A stretch of DNA of 6,158 nucleotides from Thermoflexus sp042408365 (GTDB lineage: Bacteria > Chloroflexota > Anaerolineae > Thermoflexales > Thermoflexaceae), in assembly GCF_042408365.1 (NCBI RefSeq), contig NZ_JBHOQJ010000069.1, positions 1 through 6,158 on the forward strand, in the 5' to 3' direction. The stretch's first letter is position 1, and every line of letters starts with the position of its first letter. Under the pieces are notes generated by a model, which was given only the letters and a program-made list of their open reading frames with translations, had not been told where the DNA came from and did no database searches. The translations under genes and the position numbers were made by a program. Shown piece after piece: positions 4,994 through 6,158 of this stretch.

Positions 4994-5977
4994 TCACCCT
5001 TTGATCAGTGTGGCGATTAGTGCGATGAGAAAAGCGCCTAAGGCGACGAGGGCCAGAAGCCGGTGGCGCCGCCAGAGGATCTCCCAGGCGCTTTCCGGCG
5101 GTGCCCATACCTCGACGGGGTGGGTGGGCGGGGCTGTTCCGAGCAGCTCTGCCCGGAAGGCGGCGATGTTGGGCGGCCGGTCGTTTGGGTGCATCGCCAT
5201 CGCGTTCAGGATCGCCCGCTCCACCCGCGGGGAGATGCGCGGATTGATCGCGCGGGGCGGGATCAGACAGTCAGGCTTGAGGAACCGCTGCCGGGCGTCA
5301 GGGGGCGGGGTGTTGGTCAACAGGTGGTAAAGCGTCGCCCCCAAGGCGTAGATGTCCGTGCGGACATCCGTGGGCCCCACATCGCCCCCGTATTGCTCCA
5401 ACGGGGTATAGGCCGCGGTGCCCCGCCCCTGAAGGATGGTGATGGTTCGGTTCTCATCGGGTGCTAGGAGCTTCACCAGGCCGAAGTCCACCAACTTGAT
5501 GCGGCCATCCGGGGTCAATTTAATGTTCGAGGGCTTGATGTCCCGGTGGACCACCGGGGGGTCCTGGCGGTGGAGATAATCCAAGGCATCGCAGAGCTGT
5601 TCCGCCCAGCTCAGCACCGTCCGCTCGTCCAGGAACCGGCCGCTCTCGCGGGCCTCATCGATGAGCTCTTTCAGATCGCGTCCGGGGACGAAGTCCATCA
5701 CCAGGTAGTCGCGGTCTCCCTCGGAGAAGTAGTCGGAGACTTTGGGGAGGTTGGGGTGATCCAGCCGGGCCAGCACGCTCGCCTCCCGATAGAACTGTAG
5801 GCGGGCCTGCTCGCGGTAAGCAGGGTCGGCCTCGAAGCTGAGGAGGATCTCCTTGATGGCGCAGCGGCGGCCCTCCAACAAGGTATCCTCCGCCTCATAG
5901 ACGGCACCCATCCCCCCTCGTCCGATGGGGCGCAAGATCTTATAGCGGCCGTGGAGCAAAGTCCCCGGCTTGAGCAT
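4994..5977 (-). CDS. Hanks-type serine/threonine protein kinase with C-terminal membrane anchor
   Basis: This encodes 327 residues. It is an intact bacterial Ser/Thr kinase that phosphorylates proteins with ATP. Visible elements are: glycine-rich loop GRGGMGAVY (19-27); ATP lysine Lys42 in AIKE; helix-C Glu65; catalytic loop HRDIKPSN (144-151, Asp146 catalytic, Lys148, Asn151); DFG (164-166); TPLEQYG in place of APE (191-197, Glu194); Asp208 in TDIYALG; and Arg267 in NDRP. A proline-containing juxtamembrane segment follows, then one hydrophobic span (about 306-325), and the protein ends with KG. The kinase is therefore cytoplasmic and tail-anchored, with no PASTA or other external sensor, unlike PknB. 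I chose ATG at 5977 because GAGGG lies 5 bases upstream and the kinase domain starts at once. A TTG at 5995 would add six residues but has poorer context. No clear promoter or cognate phosphatase is in the window. Substrates are unknown. Confidence 0.94.
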   Translation of the reverse strand: MLKPGTLLHGRYKILRPIGRGGMGAVYEAEDTLLEGRRCAIKEILLSFEADPAYREQARLQFYREASVLARLDHPNLPKVSDYFSEGDRDYLVMDFVPGRDLKELIDEARESGRFLDERTVLSWAEQLCDALDYLHRQDPPVVHRDIKPSNIKLTPDGRIKLVDFGLVKLLAPDENRTITILQGRGTAAYTPLEQYGGDVGPTDVRTDIYALGATLYHLLTNTPPPDARQRFLKPDCLIPPRAINPRISPRVERAILNAMAMHPNDRPPNIAAFRAELLGTAPPTHPVEVWAPPESAWEILWRRHRLLALVALGAFLIALIATLIKG

Positions 5978-6111
5978 GGCGGCCCTCTTCCCCAAAACCC
6001 TGGCGATGCAGGAGTTCGTTTCATTTTAACTGATTTCTCCCTGCTCCGTGGGGGATCAGGGATGCTGGACAGGTCATACCGTTCGGGTAAAGCGGATGGC
6101 CCCACCCCTCT

Positions 6112-6158
6112 GGATCCCCTCTCCCCACGGCCCGAAGGGCCGTGGGGAGAGGGGATCC
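6112..6158. repeat. Dispersed palindrome, copy 2: perfect 22-bp inverted repeat at the window edge
   Basis: The arms 6112-6133 and 6137-6158 are perfect reverse complements around a 3-base GAA loop, with GGATCC at both outer ends. It shares the CTCCCCAC..CCC, loop, GGG..GTGGGGAG core with 2412-2448. The repeat reaches the last base of the window, so it may be longer. It lies upstream of the kinase gene, about 135 bases from its start, and no T-run follows the hairpin on the minus strand. Confidence 0.8.

Noticed and set aside
4809..5330. Plus-strand frame of 173 codons over the kinase 3' end and the rpsU promoter
   Set aside because: It is antisense to the kinase and runs through the consensus promoter and palindromes; there is no domain.
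6023..6028. TAAAAT as the -10 box of a kinase promoter on the minus strand
   Set aside because: No acceptable -35 hexamer lies 16-18 bases upstream.

Overview
The window reads as a GC-rich chromosomal segment from a bacterium, most likely a thermophilic or otherwise monoderm member of the Chloroflexota (Anaerolineae/Thermoflexia-like). This is an inference, not a database match. It rests on the Thr-Pro-rich linker of a secreted CTPGFWKNH protein, a NIPYY-type RsmA, a wall-active YabE-like protein, a short membrane-anchored Hanks kinase, and GC-rich dispersed palindromes between genes. Nothing points to a phage, plasmid, CRISPR array or transposase.

Layout, left to right. Positions 1-393 hold no convincing gene and become AT-rich in front of a plus-strand gene (394-1170) for a small secreted protein of unknown function, which ends in a strong intrinsic terminator (1198-1243). 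Everything to the right is on the minus strand, so transcription runs from right to left. In transcription order it is: a Ser/Thr protein kinase with a C-terminal membrane anchor (5977-4994); ribosomal protein bS21 (rpsU, 4769-4557) with a perfect-consensus promoter and its own terminator; a signal recognition particle RNA gene (4280-4003) with its own sigma70-type promoter; a membrane-anchored DUF348/G5/3D cell-wall protein resembling Bacillus YabE (3956-2520); and rsmA/ksgA for 16S rRNA dimethylation (2164-1283).

The most informative item is the SRP RNA. The universally conserved S-domain hairpin alone would suggest the short 4.5S form. The upstream sequence, however, carries the conserved Alu-domain motifs of the large bacterial form (the Bacillus scRNA type), and a perfect 10-bp helix joins the two ends, giving a transcript of about 278 nt. 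The gene contains no protein-coding sequence.

The YabE-like/rsmA pair recalls the Bacillota order yabE-rnmV-ksgA, but here 355 bases of palindromic non-coding DNA replace rnmV. bS21, SRP RNA and RsmA all serve translation and protein export, while the kinase and the 3D protein act at the envelope, so this is a housekeeping neighbourhood. Several intergenic palindromes (2355-2397, 2412-2448, 4902-4947, 6112-6158) look like dispersed repeats. Two of them share a core. I see no strong evidence of a new multi-gene system; the best second-look items are the large SRP RNA, the palindrome family and the secreted CTPGFWKNH protein.
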